Positions 18,839 to 27,826 of a stretch of 64,000 nucleotides of DNA are shown piece after piece. This stretch comes from Psychroflexus aestuariivivens (lineage in GTDB: Bacteria > Bacteroidota > Bacteroidia > Flavobacteriales > Flavobacteriaceae), in assembly GCF_004010055.1 (NCBI RefSeq), contig NZ_RQVT01000018.1, forward strand, positions 186,001-250,000, written 5' to 3'. Each line of letters begins with the position of its first letter. The first letter of the stretch is position 1. The notes below the pieces were generated by a model. The model made no database searches. It was given only the letters and a program-made list of their open reading frames with translations, and was not told the origin of the DNA. A program made the translations under genes and the position numbers.

Positions 18839-19531
18839 CTACTGATTTCTTAAATCTTCAAAACTCAAATTCATCAGTGGATTTTCTTCCCAACCTACAT
18901 AGTCGAAATGCCACCATTCGTAAGGATAAACTTTAAATCCGTGTGCTTGCATAACATCGATGAGCAATTTTCTATTCGCCAAAACTTGTTGAGACAAATC
19001 CATGTAATTTGGATGCGCTTTTTTAGTAAAATCATCGTATTCTGTTGGCATTTCTAAAGGCTTTCCACTTTTCAAATCCACCAAAGTGAGGTCGACAGCA
19101 CAACCTCGATTGTGCCTTGAACCGCTGAATGGTGAAGCAACATAAGTTGTATCCTCAACGCTTTCATAAAACTTAACAGTAGCTTCATAAGGTCGATAAG
19201 CATCAAAAATTTTTAGACCTAAACCTAGAGATTCCAAAGTATCTTGAATTTGACTTAAAGCTTCAGCTACAGCTTTCCGAGCAAAAGCATCGGCAGATGG
19301 ATAAACTTTTTGTTCTACGAAATTGTTTGTCGTTGCATACCGAATGTCAAACTGAATTCCATCAATGTTTCTTAAGTTAACTAGCTTGTATTTTTCATCA
19401 GCTTTCATTTTTTTTCGATAATCCTCAATATCATTCATTACTCGAACACCATACTTATTTTTTTCTTGTGCAAATCCAATATTTGAAAAAACACAAAGCC
19501 ATAGCAAAATAACTAATAATCTAACTGACAT
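18839..19531 (-). CDS. ddpX: D-alanyl-D-alanine dipeptidase (VanX/DdpX type, M15)
   Basis: A 230-residue zinc peptidase of family M15D with a signal peptide (about residues 1-22), placing it in the periplasm. The zinc motif SRHNRGCAVD (SxHxxGxAxD) is near residues 131-140 and the C-terminal zinc/catalytic motif EWWHFDY near 202-208. Such enzymes hydrolyse D-Ala-D-Ala, and the exported forms act in peptidoglycan turnover rather than vancomycin resistance. No vanH, vanA or regulator genes are nearby. It starts at an ATG. Confidence 0.88.
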   Translation of the reverse strand: MSVRLLVILLWLCVFSNIGFAQEKNKYGVRVMNDIEDYRKKMKADEKYKLVNLRNIDGIQFDIRYATTNNFVEQKVYPSADAFARKAVAEALSQIQDTLESLGLGLKIFDAYRPYEATVKFYESVEDTTYVASPFSGSRHNRGCAVDLTLVDLKSGKPLEMPTEYDDFTKKAHPNYMDLSQQVLANRKLLIDVMQAHGFKVYPYEWWHFDYVGWEENPLMNLSFEDLRNQ

Positions 19532-19615
19532 ATTTTTGAAATTTTCAGGTTTTTAGTGTAAAAATATTTAAATTTTACATTTAAATTCAATGTGAAATTT
19601 TTGGGTGATGATTTT

Positions 19616-20023
19616 TTATGGTGCTAAGTAACAAAACGGCGCGTATGGGATATTTCTAATAATCCAAAATCCAACAACTAAAATCAAAATAACCCAGGGC
19701 GTAGCATTATGATATAGTAAATTTTGATTAGATTTTTGGGGACGCTTTTTATTTCGGAAAAACACAAAAAATTTATAGCCAATGATGAGAACTGCCAAAA
19801 CTATTAATAAATTGTGTTGAATTCCTCCAATAATATTTCCATGCAATATTTCGTGAAAGGCTCTTTGGCTACCGCAGCCAGGACAATGGAAACCAGTCAA
19901 AACATAAAAAGGACATTTCGGAAAAAAATTAAAACTTTTTGGACTGAAATTAAAATAGAAAACGACAATTGCAATTGAAGCAATTGTTGTTAAAATATAA
20001 ACTATTTTTTTTGTCAAACTCAA
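19616..20023 (-). CDS. DUF2752 membrane protein
   Basis: A small membrane protein with the DUF2752 signature (CPFYVLTGFHCPGCGSQRAF) and about three hydrophobic segments. The best start is a TTG at 20023, where TTGA overlaps the stop of the upstream CD225 gene, giving 135 residues. An in-frame ATG at 20119 would add 32 residues lying entirely inside the upstream gene. The function of DUF2752 is unknown; its paired Cys-Pro-Gly-Cys suggests metal or redox chemistry. It is the third gene of a CD225, CD225, DUF2752 operon. Confidence 0.8.
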   Translation of the reverse strand: MSLTKKIVYILTTIASIAIVVFYFNFSPKSFNFFPKCPFYVLTGFHCPGCGSQRAFHEILHGNIIGGIQHNLLIVLAVLIIGYKFFVFFRNKKRPQKSNQNLLYHNATPWVILILVVGFWIIRNIPYAPFCYLAP

Positions 20024-20307
20024 TGTTGAAACGAAAAAGCTGTTAATCCCACAAAAATATAAAATATAAATATGAGAATAAAAATCCCAGCAAATGATAC
20101 CGCCGACACTATTGCCCAAGTTTTAGCATTCTGAGATGCACGATAAGCACCTTCATAGTCTTGTGACATCCATTTTCTATTTACTTCTGAAGCATAAACG
20201 ATACTGACAATTCCAGCTGGTAAACAACATAAAATTGTTGTTATAATCGCAAAAGCTAAATAATTTGGCGGTGGTGCTTTTGGGTTATAGTTTTGACTCT
20301 GTTCCAA
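20020..20307 (-). CDS. CD225/dispanin family protein, copy 2
   Basis: A 95-residue CD225-domain protein: a proline-rich N-terminus (NYNPKAPPPNY), a hydrophobic segment containing CCLPAGIVSIVYA, a polar loop (QDYEGAYRASQNAK) and a second hydrophobic segment, giving a dispanin-like topology. No ATG is available in frame, so it must start at the TTG at 20307, 9 nt after the stop of copy 1. The bacterial role is unknown; eukaryotic relatives (IFITM) alter membrane curvature and fusion. It shares a 38-bp identical tract with copy 1. Confidence 0.82.
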   Translation of the reverse strand: MEQSQNYNPKAPPPNYLAFAIITTILCCLPAGIVSIVYASEVNRKWMSQDYEGAYRASQNAKTWAIVSAVSFAGIFILIFIFYIFVGLTAFSFQH

Positions 20308-20316
20308 ATTAATTAT

Positions 20317-20643
20317 TTATTGTTGCAACTGTTCTTGACGCTCCATTTCTCTTTGGATTTGTTCCATAATATCATCGCCAGCAAAAGCAAAAACAAATAC
20401 TATGTAGCCAATTAATATTACTAATGCTGTAACCATAGATACAATCCACCAAGTTTTAGCGTTTTTAGAAGCGCGTTGCGCACCTTCATAATCTCCTGCA
20501 TTGTATTTTGAATTGACTTGAGTTGCATAAACGATACTGACAATTCCAGCTGGTAAACAACAAATAATTGTTGTTATAATAGCCATAGCTAAGTGATTGC
20601 TTGGCTGTGGTGGCTGTGGCTGGTTGGTTTGATTCATTTCCAT
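20317..20643 (-). CDS. CD225/dispanin family protein, copy 1
   Basis: A 108-residue paralogue of the next gene with the same architecture: a Gln/Pro-rich N-terminus (QTNQPQPPQPSNH), a first hydrophobic segment with IICCLPAGIVSIVYA, the loop GDYEGAQRASKNAK, a second hydrophobic segment and a charged Glu/Gln-rich tail. It starts at the ATG at 20643 and is the first gene of the operon. DNA identity with copy 2 is concentrated in the conserved core (20525-20562 versus 20192-20229). The membrane topology is predicted and the function unknown. Confidence 0.85.
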   Translation of the reverse strand: MEMNQTNQPQPPQPSNHLAMAIITTIICCLPAGIVSIVYATQVNSKYNAGDYEGAQRASKNAKTWWIVSMVTALVILIGYIVFVFAFAGDDIMEQIQREMERQEQLQQ

Positions 20644-20713
20644 TTTTGTTGATTTAAATATTTCGTTGTTAAAATTAGTATTTTATTAACTTATGACAAG
20701 TAAAACTTTAAAA

Positions 20714-22003
20714 TTATTTTAATGTCCCAGCAAATTCTTTTAACGCACTTAATGTTTTGTCTAAATCTTCATAAGACAAAGCGTTGTTCAGAAAATAACT
20801 TTCAAACGCGCTTGGTGGTAAATACACACCACGTTCTAACATGCCATGGAAATATGTTTTGAATTTAGGGTTATTTCCTTTTGCTGCGCTTTCAAAATCT
20901 CTAACAGGGTTTTCACAGAAATGAACCGAAATCATTGAGCCCAAACGATTTATTTGATGTGTAACTCCAGCTTCTGTCAAAATTTCAGCAATTCCATTAT
21001 GCAAATAAGCTGTTTTTTCTTCTAGGCTTTTATAAATTTCAGGATTGTTGTTTAGCTCAGTCAGCATAGCAAGTCCTGCTGCCATAGCTAGTGGATTCCC
21101 ACTCAAGGTTCCGGCTTGATAAACAGGACCATCCGGTGCTAAATAATCCATAATTTCTGATTTTCCAGCAAAAGCGCCAACGGGTAAACCACCACCTATA
21201 ACTTTACCGAATGTTACAAGATCAGCTTTTACACCTAATAATTCCTGAACGCCACCCTTTGCAAGTCTAAATCCTGTCATTACTTCATCAAAAATCAGTA
21301 AAATATCATTGTCATCGCAAACCTGACGCAAGCCTTCTAAAAAGTCTTTTTCAGGAATAATACAACCCATATTTCCCGGAACGGGTTCAATAATGATACA
21401 GGCGATCTCGCCTTTATTTTCTTCAATAAGCTTTTTTACACTTTCCAGATCGTTATAATTTGCTAAAAGTGTGTCTTTAGCTGTTCCTTTTGTAACTCCT
21501 GGTGAATTTGGTTCGCCAAAAGTTGCACCGCCACTTCCAGCCTGAATCAAAAACGAATCGCTGTGTCCGTGGTAGCAGCCAGCAAATTTTATAATCTTAT
21601 CTTTTTTAGTAAATCCTCTAGCAAGCCTAACAGCGCTCATACAAGCTTCTGTACCACTATTTACAAATCTAATTTTGTCAATATTTGGAACCATTTCAAC
21701 CGCAAGTTTGGCGATTTTAGTCTCAATTTCTGTTGGAATTCCAAATGATGTTCCCAATTTGGTTTTTTCGGTCACAGCATCAACGACTGGTTGGTGCGCA
21801 TGACCCAAAATCATCGGTCCCCAAGATGCAATATAATCTATGATTTTTCTATCGTCTTCATCATAGAGGTAAGCACCTTCGGCTTTTTTGATATAAATAG
21901 GCTCTCCGCCAACTGCTGAAAATGCTCTTACAGGTGAGTTGACGCCGCCTGGGATGTATTTTTTAGCTTCGTTGAATAATGCACTACTTCTTTTGTAAAT
22001 CAT
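20714..22003 (-). CDS. hemL: Glutamate-1-semialdehyde 2,1-aminomutase
   Basis: A 429-residue PLP enzyme that converts glutamate-1-semialdehyde to 5-aminolevulinate, the C5 route into haem synthesis. The Schiff-base lysine is Lys267 in [15 protein letters not shown]. The substrate loop GPMILGHAH and the [10 protein letters not shown] phosphate-binding block are also present. It starts at an ATG 7 nt after the stop of the glucosaminidase gene, probably in one operon with it and the desulfhydrase. The hemN gene at 54199 acts later in the same pathway. Confidence 0.96.
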   Translation of the reverse strand: MIYKRSSALFNEAKKYIPGGVNSPVRAFSAVGGEPIYIKKAEGAYLYDEDDRKIIDYIASWGPMILGHAHQPVVDAVTEKTKLGTSFGIPTEIETKIAKLAVEMVPNIDKIRFVNSGTEACMSAVRLARGFTKKDKIIKFAGCYHGHSDSFLIQAGSGGATFGEPNSPGVTKGTAKDTLLANYNDLESVKKLIEENKGEIACIIIEPVPGNMGCIIPEKDFLEGLRQVCDDNDILLIFDEVMTGFRLAKGGVQELLGVKADLVTFGKVIGGGLPVGAFAGKSEIMDYLAPDGPVYQAGTLSGNPLAMAAGLAMLTELNNNPEIYKSLEEKTAYLHNGIAEILTEAGVTHQINRLGSMISVHFCENPVRDFESAAKGNNPKFKTYFHGMLERGVYLPPSAFESYFLNNALSYEDLDKTLSALKEFAGTLK

Positions 22004-22010
22004 ATATTTT

Positions 22011-22865
22011 TTAATTTTTAACTTTCAATTTTTGTCCAATTTGAATATTGTCAGATTTTAATTTATTAATCAATTTCAATTCTTCAACAGTTAAATCAAA
22101 TCGTTCTGAAATATTATATAAGGTGTCTCCTTTTTTTACTGAATACAATTCGGAATGTTCAGTAGTTTTAGCAGGCTTTGGTAATTTTTTTGAATCCCCA
22201 TCTAGTATTTCTCGGTCAAAATCATCTAGATTGTATCGCTCTATTAAACTGATTAATTTATTTGGGTATCTTGGATCTGTTGCATAACCAGCCCGTTTCA
22301 GTCCTTTCGCCCAGGCTTTATAATCATCGCTATCATAGTCAAACAAAAAGGCGTAACGCTGACGTTCAAATAAAAAAAGCGAATGATCTCTGAAAGAGTA
22401 TCTCGCATCGTTGTATTTTCTGAAACATTCTTGAGCTTCATCATCATCGTGATATACTTTTTCACCTTTCCAGCCATTGCATTTTATTCCAAAATGGTTA
22501 TTAGATTTTTGAGTCAATGGTCCACTTCCTGACCCTGATTCTAGAATTCCTTGTGCCAAAGTAATACTGGCAGGAATACCATATAATTGCATTTCTTCCT
22601 TTGCAATTTCAGCAAAATCAAAGATATAAAGTTCCACAGCACTCATTTTGCTTCTATCGATTCCAGTATCTTTGTTTTCAGTAGATTCTGTGTTGATATG
22701 ATAATCATCTTCAGAATCTTTCATTGAGGTGTCTCGCTGTGTAGAAACTTGTCTGTCAACTTGTGAATTCTGTCGAGATTGCTCTTGCTGAGCAACTTTA
22801 CGTTTTGAGCCACATGAGGCTAAAGTTAAAATAATTAAGATATAAAGCAGTGATTTAAACGTCAT
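22011..22865 (-). CDS. Glucosaminidase-LysM lipoprotein
   Basis: A 284-residue lipoprotein (lipobox TLASCGSK) with a glucosaminidase domain of glycoside hydrolase family 73 type (about residues 75-210; [15 protein letters not shown] carries the likely catalytic Glu) and a C-terminal LysM domain ([14 protein letters not shown]...[10 protein letters not shown]). It should cut glycan strands of peptidoglycan at the outer-membrane side of the periplasm. The ATG at 22865 is chosen because it gives a clean signal peptide; it overlaps the end of the upstream gene by 11 nt. A further upstream start would precede the signal with a charged stretch. Confidence 0.9.
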   Translation of the reverse strand: MTFKSLLYILIILTLASCGSKRKVAQQEQSRQNSQVDRQVSTQRDTSMKDSEDDYHINTESTENKDTGIDRSKMSAVELYIFDFAEIAKEEMQLYGIPASITLAQGILESGSGSGPLTQKSNNHFGIKCNGWKGEKVYHDDDEAQECFRKYNDARYSFRDHSLFLFERQRYAFLFDYDSDDYKAWAKGLKRAGYATDPRYPNKLISLIERYNLDDFDREILDGDSKKLPKPAKTTEHSELYSVKKGDTLYNISERFDLTVEELKLINKLKSDNIQIGQKLKVKN

Positions 22866-23799
22866 TGTAATGTATTTTTTCAAGTCCTTTTTTATCAAGT
22901 AAAACATTCATGCCCTCGATACCTTGTAAACCGCCAGTATGAACCGCTAAAATACGAGTATTTTTTGAAAAATAACCGTCTTCAATACGTTGAAGGATAC
23001 CAAAAATCATTTTACCAGTGTAAATAGGATCGAGTTGAATGCGAAATTTTGTTTTGAAATCATTGATAAATCGAATTAATTCTGAATCGATTTTTGCATA
23101 ACCACCAAAATGAAATTCATCGTCGATTATCCAATTGGTTTTTGAAGTATATTTTTGAATTTCATTTTTCAAAAAATCTCCTTTTAAAGCTGGAAATCCT
23201 ATCAACTTTTGATGACTTTTAGAGGCTTCAATTAATCCTGAAAAAGTACCACCAGTGCCTATTGATGAGCAAATAACATCAAAATAATCATCTTTGTTTT
23301 TTAAAATTTCTCGACAACCTTTTATAGCTAATTCGTTAGTGCCTCCTTCTGGAATGACATAAGTTGAAGTCGATTTTTGAATAATTTCTTGAACAAGAGG
23401 CATTTCAACTTTTTGCCGATAATCCGTTCGGTTGACAAATTTTAGTGTCATTCCTGATTTGACAGCAAAAGCTAAAGTTTTATTTTGACTTAATGTTTTG
23501 CTTAGATTTTCTCTTAATTCTTCACCGCGAATAATTCCAATACTAGGTAATTTCATTATTTCGCAAGCTTTGGCTGTGGCTGCAATATGATTGGAAAATG
23601 CACCCCCAAAAGTCAAAATTTGTTGTGCATTTTTAGATTTCGCTTCTAACAAATTGTATTTCAGTTTTCTAAATTTATTTCCAGAAACAAAAGGATGAAT
23701 TAAATCTTCACGTTTTATATATAAACTGACATTGTTTTTCTCCAACACAAATTCATTTTCAGAAATTGGTGAATTTTCAAAAAAAATTAATTCTTTCAT
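22855..23799 (-). CDS. D-cysteine desulfhydrase / ACC deaminase-like PLP enzyme
   Basis: A 314-residue fold-type II PLP enzyme of the 1-aminocyclopropane-1-carboxylate deaminase/D-cysteine desulfhydrase family. The Schiff-base lysine lies in SGNKFRKLKYN, the next block is FGGAFSNHIAATA, and the phosphate-binding block is SSIGTGGTFSGL. The two activities cannot be separated by eye; in bacteria the D-cysteine role is common. It starts at an ATG with a -7 motif (23840-23833) 33 nt upstream, and probably leads the operon with the glucosaminidase and hemL. Confidence 0.87.
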   Translation of the reverse strand: MKELIFFENSPISENEFVLEKNNVSLYIKREDLIHPFVSGNKFRKLKYNLLEAKSKNAQQILTFGGAFSNHIAATAKACEIMKLPSIGIIRGEELRENLSKTLSQNKTLAFAVKSGMTLKFVNRTDYRQKVEMPLVQEIIQKSTSTYVIPEGGTNELAIKGCREILKNKDDYFDVICSSIGTGGTFSGLIEASKSHQKLIGFPALKGDFLKNEIQKYTSKTNWIIDDEFHFGGYAKIDSELIRFINDFKTKFRIQLDPIYTGKMIFGILQRIEDGYFSKNTRILAVHTGGLQGIEGMNVLLDKKGLEKIHYNDV

Positions 23800-23850
23800 A
23801 TAATATTGTTGAAAACGAATGATATTATTTTACAAAATTACAGTCTAAAA

Positions 23851-23881
23851 TTCGATATAAATATGGGATTCATTAAATTTG
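23851..23881 (+). promoter_or_regulatory. Promoter of the DUF5522-hutU operon
   Basis: TTCG at 23851-23854 (one change from TTTG), a 19-nt spacer and TAAATTTG at 23874-23881. Only 3 nt separate the -7 element from the ATG at 23885, which predicts a leaderless mRNA. A divergent -7 motif for the desulfhydrase gene (CAAAATTA on the plus strand) lies at 23833-23840. Confidence 0.6.
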
Positions 23882-23884
23882 TGC

Positions 23885-24046
23885 ATGAATTTTTTTAAAA
23901 AACAAATTCCATTGGAAGATGGTGATTTTTATATCACAGAAGAAGGTTATCGTTGCTTTACCGAGCAATACCATTTAAAACGTGGCTATTGTTGTAAAAG
24001 CGGTTGCCGACATTGTCCCTATGGATTTGATAAAAGCAAAAACTAA
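23885..24046 (+). CDS. DUF5522 small cysteine-rich protein
   Basis: A 53-residue protein missed by length-limited gene finding. It starts at the ATG at 23885 directly behind a promoter and ends with a TAA that shares a base with the hutU ATG (TAATG). The C-terminal block CCKSGCRHCPYG, preceded by EGYRCFTEQYHL, fits the DUF5522 family, whose clustered cysteines suggest a zinc or Fe-S site. The function is unknown; the overlap suggests coupling to urocanate hydratase. Confidence 0.82.
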   Translation: MNFFKKQIPLEDGDFYITEEGYRCFTEQYHLKRGYCCKSGCRHCPYGFDKSKN

Positions 24047-26073
24047 TGCAAACATTTCAAGAAGAAATATTAGAAGGCATTCCTTCAAAACTCCCACTGC
24101 CAAAGGCTTATGATGAAAATATCAATCACGCACCAAAGCGAAAAAAAATATTGAGCAAAACTGAAGAAGTTTTAGCTTTAAAAAACGCATTACGTTATTT
24201 TGAAACGGAACATCATGAGGTTTTACTAAAAGAATTCAAAGAAGAATTGGAGCAATACGGCAGAATTTACATGTATCGTTTGAGACCAGAACATGATATT
24301 TATGCGCGTTCTATCGATGAATATCCAGGCCAAAGTTTACAAGCTAAAGCCATTATGTTGATGATTCAAAATAATCTTGACAAAGCTGTTGCGCAACATC
24401 CACATGAATTGATTACTTATGGCGGAAATGGTGGTGTGTTTCAAAACTGGGCGCAATATAGATTGACCATGAAATATCTAGCCGAAATGACCGATGAACA
24501 AACATTGGTGATGTATTCTGGACATCCGATGGGTTTATTTCCTTCGCATGAAACTGCACCAAGAGTAGTGGTAACCAACGGGATGACAATTCCGAATTAT
24601 TCTAAACCAGATGATTGGGAAAAATTCAATGCGCTAGGTGTTTCTCAATATGGTCAAATGACCGCAGGAAGTTATATGTATATCGGGCCGCAAGGAATTG
24701 TTCACGGAACGACAATTACAGTATTAAACGCTTTCAGAAAGATTAACAAGTCTCCAAAAGGAGGTTTGTTTGTTACTGCTGGACTTGGCGGTATGAGTGG
24801 CGCTCAACCAAAAGCTGGTAACATAGCAGGTTGTGTGACTGTTTGTGCAGAAGTCAATCCAAAAGCAACTCAAGTTAGACACTCTCAGGGTTGGGTTGAC
24901 GAAGTTATTAGCGATTTAGATAAATTAGTTGAACGTGTTCAAACTGCAAAATCCAATAAAGAAGCAGTTTCAATTGCTTACGATGGAAATGTGGTAGATG
25001 TTTGGGAAAAATTTGACCAAGCCAATGTGAAAATTGACTTGGGTTCTGACCAAACTTCACTTCACAATCCTTGGGCTGGTGGATATTATCCTGCAGGAAT
25101 GACTTACGATGAAGCTAATAAATTGATGTCTGAACAGCCACAAAAATTTAAAGCCGAAGTTCAAGAAAGTCTTCGTCGTCATGCATCTGCCATCAACAAT
25201 CACACTGCGAAAGGCACTTATTTCTTCGATTATGGAAATGCGTTTTTATTGGAAGCTTCAAGAGCTGGTGCCGCAATTCATAAGGATGAAAATGGAAATT
25301 TAGTGGAAAAAATTAAAGCTGGAGAAAATGCAGAAAAATTTGCTTACTCAAGTTATGTCCAAGATATAATGGGACCAATGTGTTTCGATTACGGTTTTGG
25401 TCCTTTTCGTTGGGTTTGTGCTTCCGGAAAGGCTGAAGATTTACAAAAAACCGATGAAATTGCTACTAAAGTTTTAGAAGAACAAAAGAAAAATTCTGAA
25501 GAAGACATTCAGCAACAAATGCAAGACAATATCACTTGGATTAAAGGTGCTCAGGAGAATAAATTAGTCGTTGGTTCACAAGCTAGAATTTTGTATGCTG
25601 ATGCTTTAGGGAGAATGAAAATAGCAGAAGTTTTTAATAAAGCTATTGCAAATAATGAAATTGGGCCAGTTATCTTAGGTCGTGATCATCACGATGTTTC
25701 CGGAACAGACTCACCATTTAGAGAGACCTCAAATATTTATGATGGAAGCAAGTTTACCGCAGATATGGCAATTCAAAATGTAATTGGTGATAGTTTTCGC
25801 GGAGCAACTTGGGTTAGCATTCATAACGGTGGTGGCGTAGGCTGGGGCGAAGTTATTAATGGTGGTTTTGGCATGTTACTTGATGGTAGTACAGTAGCAG
25901 ATTCCAAGTTGAAATCAATGTTACATTGGGATGTCAATAACGGCATTGCCAGAAGGTCTTGGGCAAGAAATGAAGGCGCAGAAATCGCCATCAAAAGAGC
26001 GATGAATATAGAGCCCAATCTAAAAGTAACTTTGCCAAAACATGTGGATGATGCTTTGTTTAATAACATTTAA
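24046..26073 (+). CDS. hutU: Urocanate hydratase
   Basis: A 675-residue urocanate hydratase, second step of histidine degradation (urocanate to imidazolonepropionate, with tightly bound NAD as electrophile). It is the long bacterial form, over 100 residues longer than the Pseudomonas enzyme. Visible blocks: ITYGGNGGVFQNWAQYRL, YSGHPMGLFPSH, VTAGLGGMSGAQPKA for NAD, MGPMCFDYGFGPFRW and IHNGGGVGWGEVINGGFG. The other hut genes are not in this window. The start overlaps the DUF5522 stop, and a DUF4136 lipoprotein follows 10 nt downstream. Confidence 0.95.
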   Translation: MQTFQEEILEGIPSKLPLPKAYDENINHAPKRKKILSKTEEVLALKNALRYFETEHHEVLLKEFKEELEQYGRIYMYRLRPEHDIYARSIDEYPGQSLQAKAIMLMIQNNLDKAVAQHPHELITYGGNGGVFQNWAQYRLTMKYLAEMTDEQTLVMYSGHPMGLFPSHETAPRVVVTNGMTIPNYSKPDDWEKFNALGVSQYGQMTAGSYMYIGPQGIVHGTTITVLNAFRKINKSPKGGLFVTAGLGGMSGAQPKAGNIAGCVTVCAEVNPKATQVRHSQGWVDEVISDLDKLVERVQTAKSNKEAVSIAYDGNVVDVWEKFDQANVKIDLGSDQTSLHNPWAGGYYPAGMTYDEANKLMSEQPQKFKAEVQESLRRHASAINNHTAKGTYFFDYGNAFLLEASRAGAAIHKDENGNLVEKIKAGENAEKFAYSSYVQDIMGPMCFDYGFGPFRWVCASGKAEDLQKTDEIATKVLEEQKKNSEEDIQQQMQDNITWIKGAQENKLVVGSQARILYADALGRMKIAEVFNKAIANNEIGPVILGRDHHDVSGTDSPFRETSNIYDGSKFTADMAIQNVIGDSFRGATWVSIHNGGGVGWGEVINGGFGMLLDGSTVADSKLKSMLHWDVNNGIARRSWARNEGAEIAIKRAMNIEPNLKVTLPKHVDDALFNNI

Positions 26074-26083
26074 ATGAAACATT

Positions 26084-26620
26084 ATGAAAAGTTTTAAAAT
26101 TTTATTTTTCACCTTATTTGCTACCATTTTGATGTCTTGTTCATCTATTAAAGTAGCAACAGATTACGACCGAAAAGTCGATTTTGACCAATACGAAAGT
26201 TTTGCATTTTATAAGCCTGGCATTGATAAAGCAGAAATTTCTGATTTAGACAAAAAAAGGATTCTTAGAGCTATTGAAGCCAATCTTACTGCCAAAGGGA
26301 TGACTAAATCCAAAAATCCTGATTTATTGGTAAGTATATTTACAGAAACGACAGAAAATGTGAATATTTACCAAAACAATTTTGGTTATGGCTGGGGTTG
26401 GAATCCTTACTTTTGGGGAGGTGCAGGAAGAAATACTGTATCGAGAAATGTTGAAGGAACGCTTTACATCGATTTGATAGATGCAGAGCAGAATGAGCTA
26501 GTTTGGCAAGGATTAGGGACAGGAATTTTAAGTCTTGATATGGAAAAGAAACAAGAAAAAATTAATGAAATTGTTCAAAAGATTTTAGAAAAATATCCAC
26601 CACAATTAGAAGAAAAATAG
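26084..26620 (+). CDS. DUF4136 lipoprotein
   Basis: A 178-residue lipoprotein: a signal peptide with lipobox LMSCSS (Cys near residue 19), then the DUF4136 start VATDYDRKVDFDQYESFAFY and a Gly/Trp/Asn-rich middle (YGWGWNPYFWGGAG). This family is common in the Bacteroidota envelope and has no assigned role. It starts at an ATG 10 nt behind hutU, so it is probably transcribed with it, and a perfect 14-bp terminator hairpin follows. Confidence 0.87.
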   Translation: MKSFKILFFTLFATILMSCSSIKVATDYDRKVDFDQYESFAFYKPGIDKAEISDLDKKRILRAIEANLTAKGMTKSKNPDLLVSIFTETTENVNIYQNNFGYGWGWNPYFWGGAGRNTVSRNVEGTLYIDLIDAEQNELVWQGLGTGILSLDMEKKQEKINEIVQKILEKYPPQLEEK

Positions 26621-26650
26621 TTTGTAGTTGATTATTTTTTGTTTGACGAA

Positions 26651-26697
26651 TAAGGCTGTTCAAATGTAAGTCACTTTTGAACAGCCTTATTTATTTT
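26651..26697 (+). terminator. Terminator after the hutU-DUF4136 operon
   Basis: A perfect 14-bp stem (26651-26664 with 26676-26689) has the 11-nt loop TGTAAGTCACT and is followed by a T-rich tract. It is the strongest hairpin in the window. Confidence 0.88.
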
Positions 26698-26804
26698 GAA
26701 ATAAATATTAGATAAATTGAATTTATATTTCCGATGTGAATGAGATTGCTTTATTTTGCAACTATTTTGAAGAAGATTTTCAATTCAATTATAAAATTTT
26801 AATT

Positions 26805-27146
26805 ATGGAGCAAGATCAACGGCCTTGGGGTTCTTACTATGTTTTGGAAGATGCTGATACGCACAAAGTTAAACGCATTATTGTAAAACCAGGAGGTCGA
26901 CTTTCATATCAATTTCATTATAAAAGATCTGAAGTTTGGACTATTGTGAAAGGCGAAGCAAGAATTACTTTGAATGATGTCGATACAGACTACAAAGCTG
27001 GTGATGTTATAAAAATCCCTTTGAAAGCCAGACACAGAATTCAAAATATTGGCGAAAACGAATTAATTTTTATAGAAGTTCAACTCGGTACTTATTTTGG
27101 CGAAGACGATATTGTTAGAATTGAAGACGATTATAAACGTTCTTAG
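26805..27146 (+). CDS. Mannose-6-phosphate isomerase type II-like cupin
   Basis: A 113-residue single-cupin protein similar to the C-terminal isomerase half of bifunctional mannose-1-phosphate guanylyltransferase/phosphomannose isomerase: RPWGSYYVL, YQFHYKRSEVWTIVKGEA and GDVIKIPLKARHRIQN with the metal-binding His and Glu residues. The ATG at 26805 is chosen; a GTG at 26736 would add an unrelated N-terminus. As a stand-alone cupin its sugar-isomerase activity is likely but unproven. Confidence 0.85.
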   Translation: MEQDQRPWGSYYVLEDADTHKVKRIIVKPGGRLSYQFHYKRSEVWTIVKGEARITLNDVDTDYKAGDVIKIPLKARHRIQNIGENELIFIEVQLGTYFGEDDIVRIEDDYKRS

Positions 27147-27168
27147 CTAAAGCTATTTTCTTTCAGAT

Positions 27169-27822
27169 TCACATAGTTTTTTTAGCTTTTAATATATTCA
27201 TAAAATTATTTCGGCTAATTTCTTTTGCTCCAAGACTCTCTAAATGTTTTGTGTAAACTTGGCAATCTATAGTTTTGATACTGTTTTTCTCCATATTTTT
27301 TACCATAGTTATAAAACCAAATTTCGAAGCATTGCTAACTTCACTAAACATACTTTCACCACAAAATACTTGTTGTTCTTTCAGTAAAATACCATACAAT
27401 CCGCCAACAATTTTATCATTTTGCCAGACTTCAAAAGATTTCGCAACACCTTCTTCATGAAGTGAAATATATGCAGAAATCATGTCTTCAGTAATCCATG
27501 TTTCATCTTGACCAGGACGATTGATTTGGGCACATTTTCTAATCACATGTTCAAAATTTTCATTGAAAGTCACTTTGAAAGCCTTTTCTTTGAATAGTTT
27601 GATCATAGATTTTGATACTTTTAAATCTTCAGTAAAAAGAACCATTCTAGGGTCTGGACTCCACCATAATATTGGTTGACCTTCTGCAAACCATGGGAAA
27701 ATTCCATTTTCATAAGCAATTTTTAAGCGTTCTGTACTCAAGTCACCACCGAAAGCAAGCAATCCTTTTTCGTCTGCAAGATTTGGGTGTGGAAAAATAA
27801 GGTCTGAAGTAAGTTTGTACAT
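27169..27822 (-). CDS. aat: Leucyl/phenylalanyl-tRNA--protein transferase
   Basis: A 217-residue Aat, the N-end-rule enzyme that adds Leu or Phe from aminoacyl-tRNA to proteins with N-terminal Lys or Arg, marking them for ClpAP through ClpS. Family blocks: FPHPNLADEKGLLAFGGDLS, ENGIFPWFAEGQPILWWSPDPR, and FCGESMFSEVSNASK. It starts at an ATG 4 nt after the upstream transporter stop, so the two are probably co-transcribed. clpS and clpA are not nearby. Confidence 0.94.
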   Translation of the reverse strand: MYKLTSDLIFPHPNLADEKGLLAFGGDLSTERLKIAYENGIFPWFAEGQPILWWSPDPRMVLFTEDLKVSKSMIKLFKEKAFKVTFNENFEHVIRKCAQINRPGQDETWITEDMISAYISLHEEGVAKSFEVWQNDKIVGGLYGILLKEQQVFCGESMFSEVSNASKFGFITMVKNMEKNSIKTIDCQVYTKHLESLGAKEISRNNFMNILKAKKTM

Positions 27823-27826
27823 AAAT

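Noticed and set aside
18839-19531. Vancomycin-resistance-type VanX
   Set aside because: The protein has a signal peptide and there are no vanH, vanA, vanS or vanR genes nearby; an envelope turnover role fits better.
20024-20119. ATG at 20119 as start of the DUF2752 protein
   Set aside because: It adds 32 residues read entirely inside the upstream CD225 gene, ahead of the DUF2752 signature; a TTG overlapping the CD225 stop is simpler. It cannot be fully excluded without protein data.
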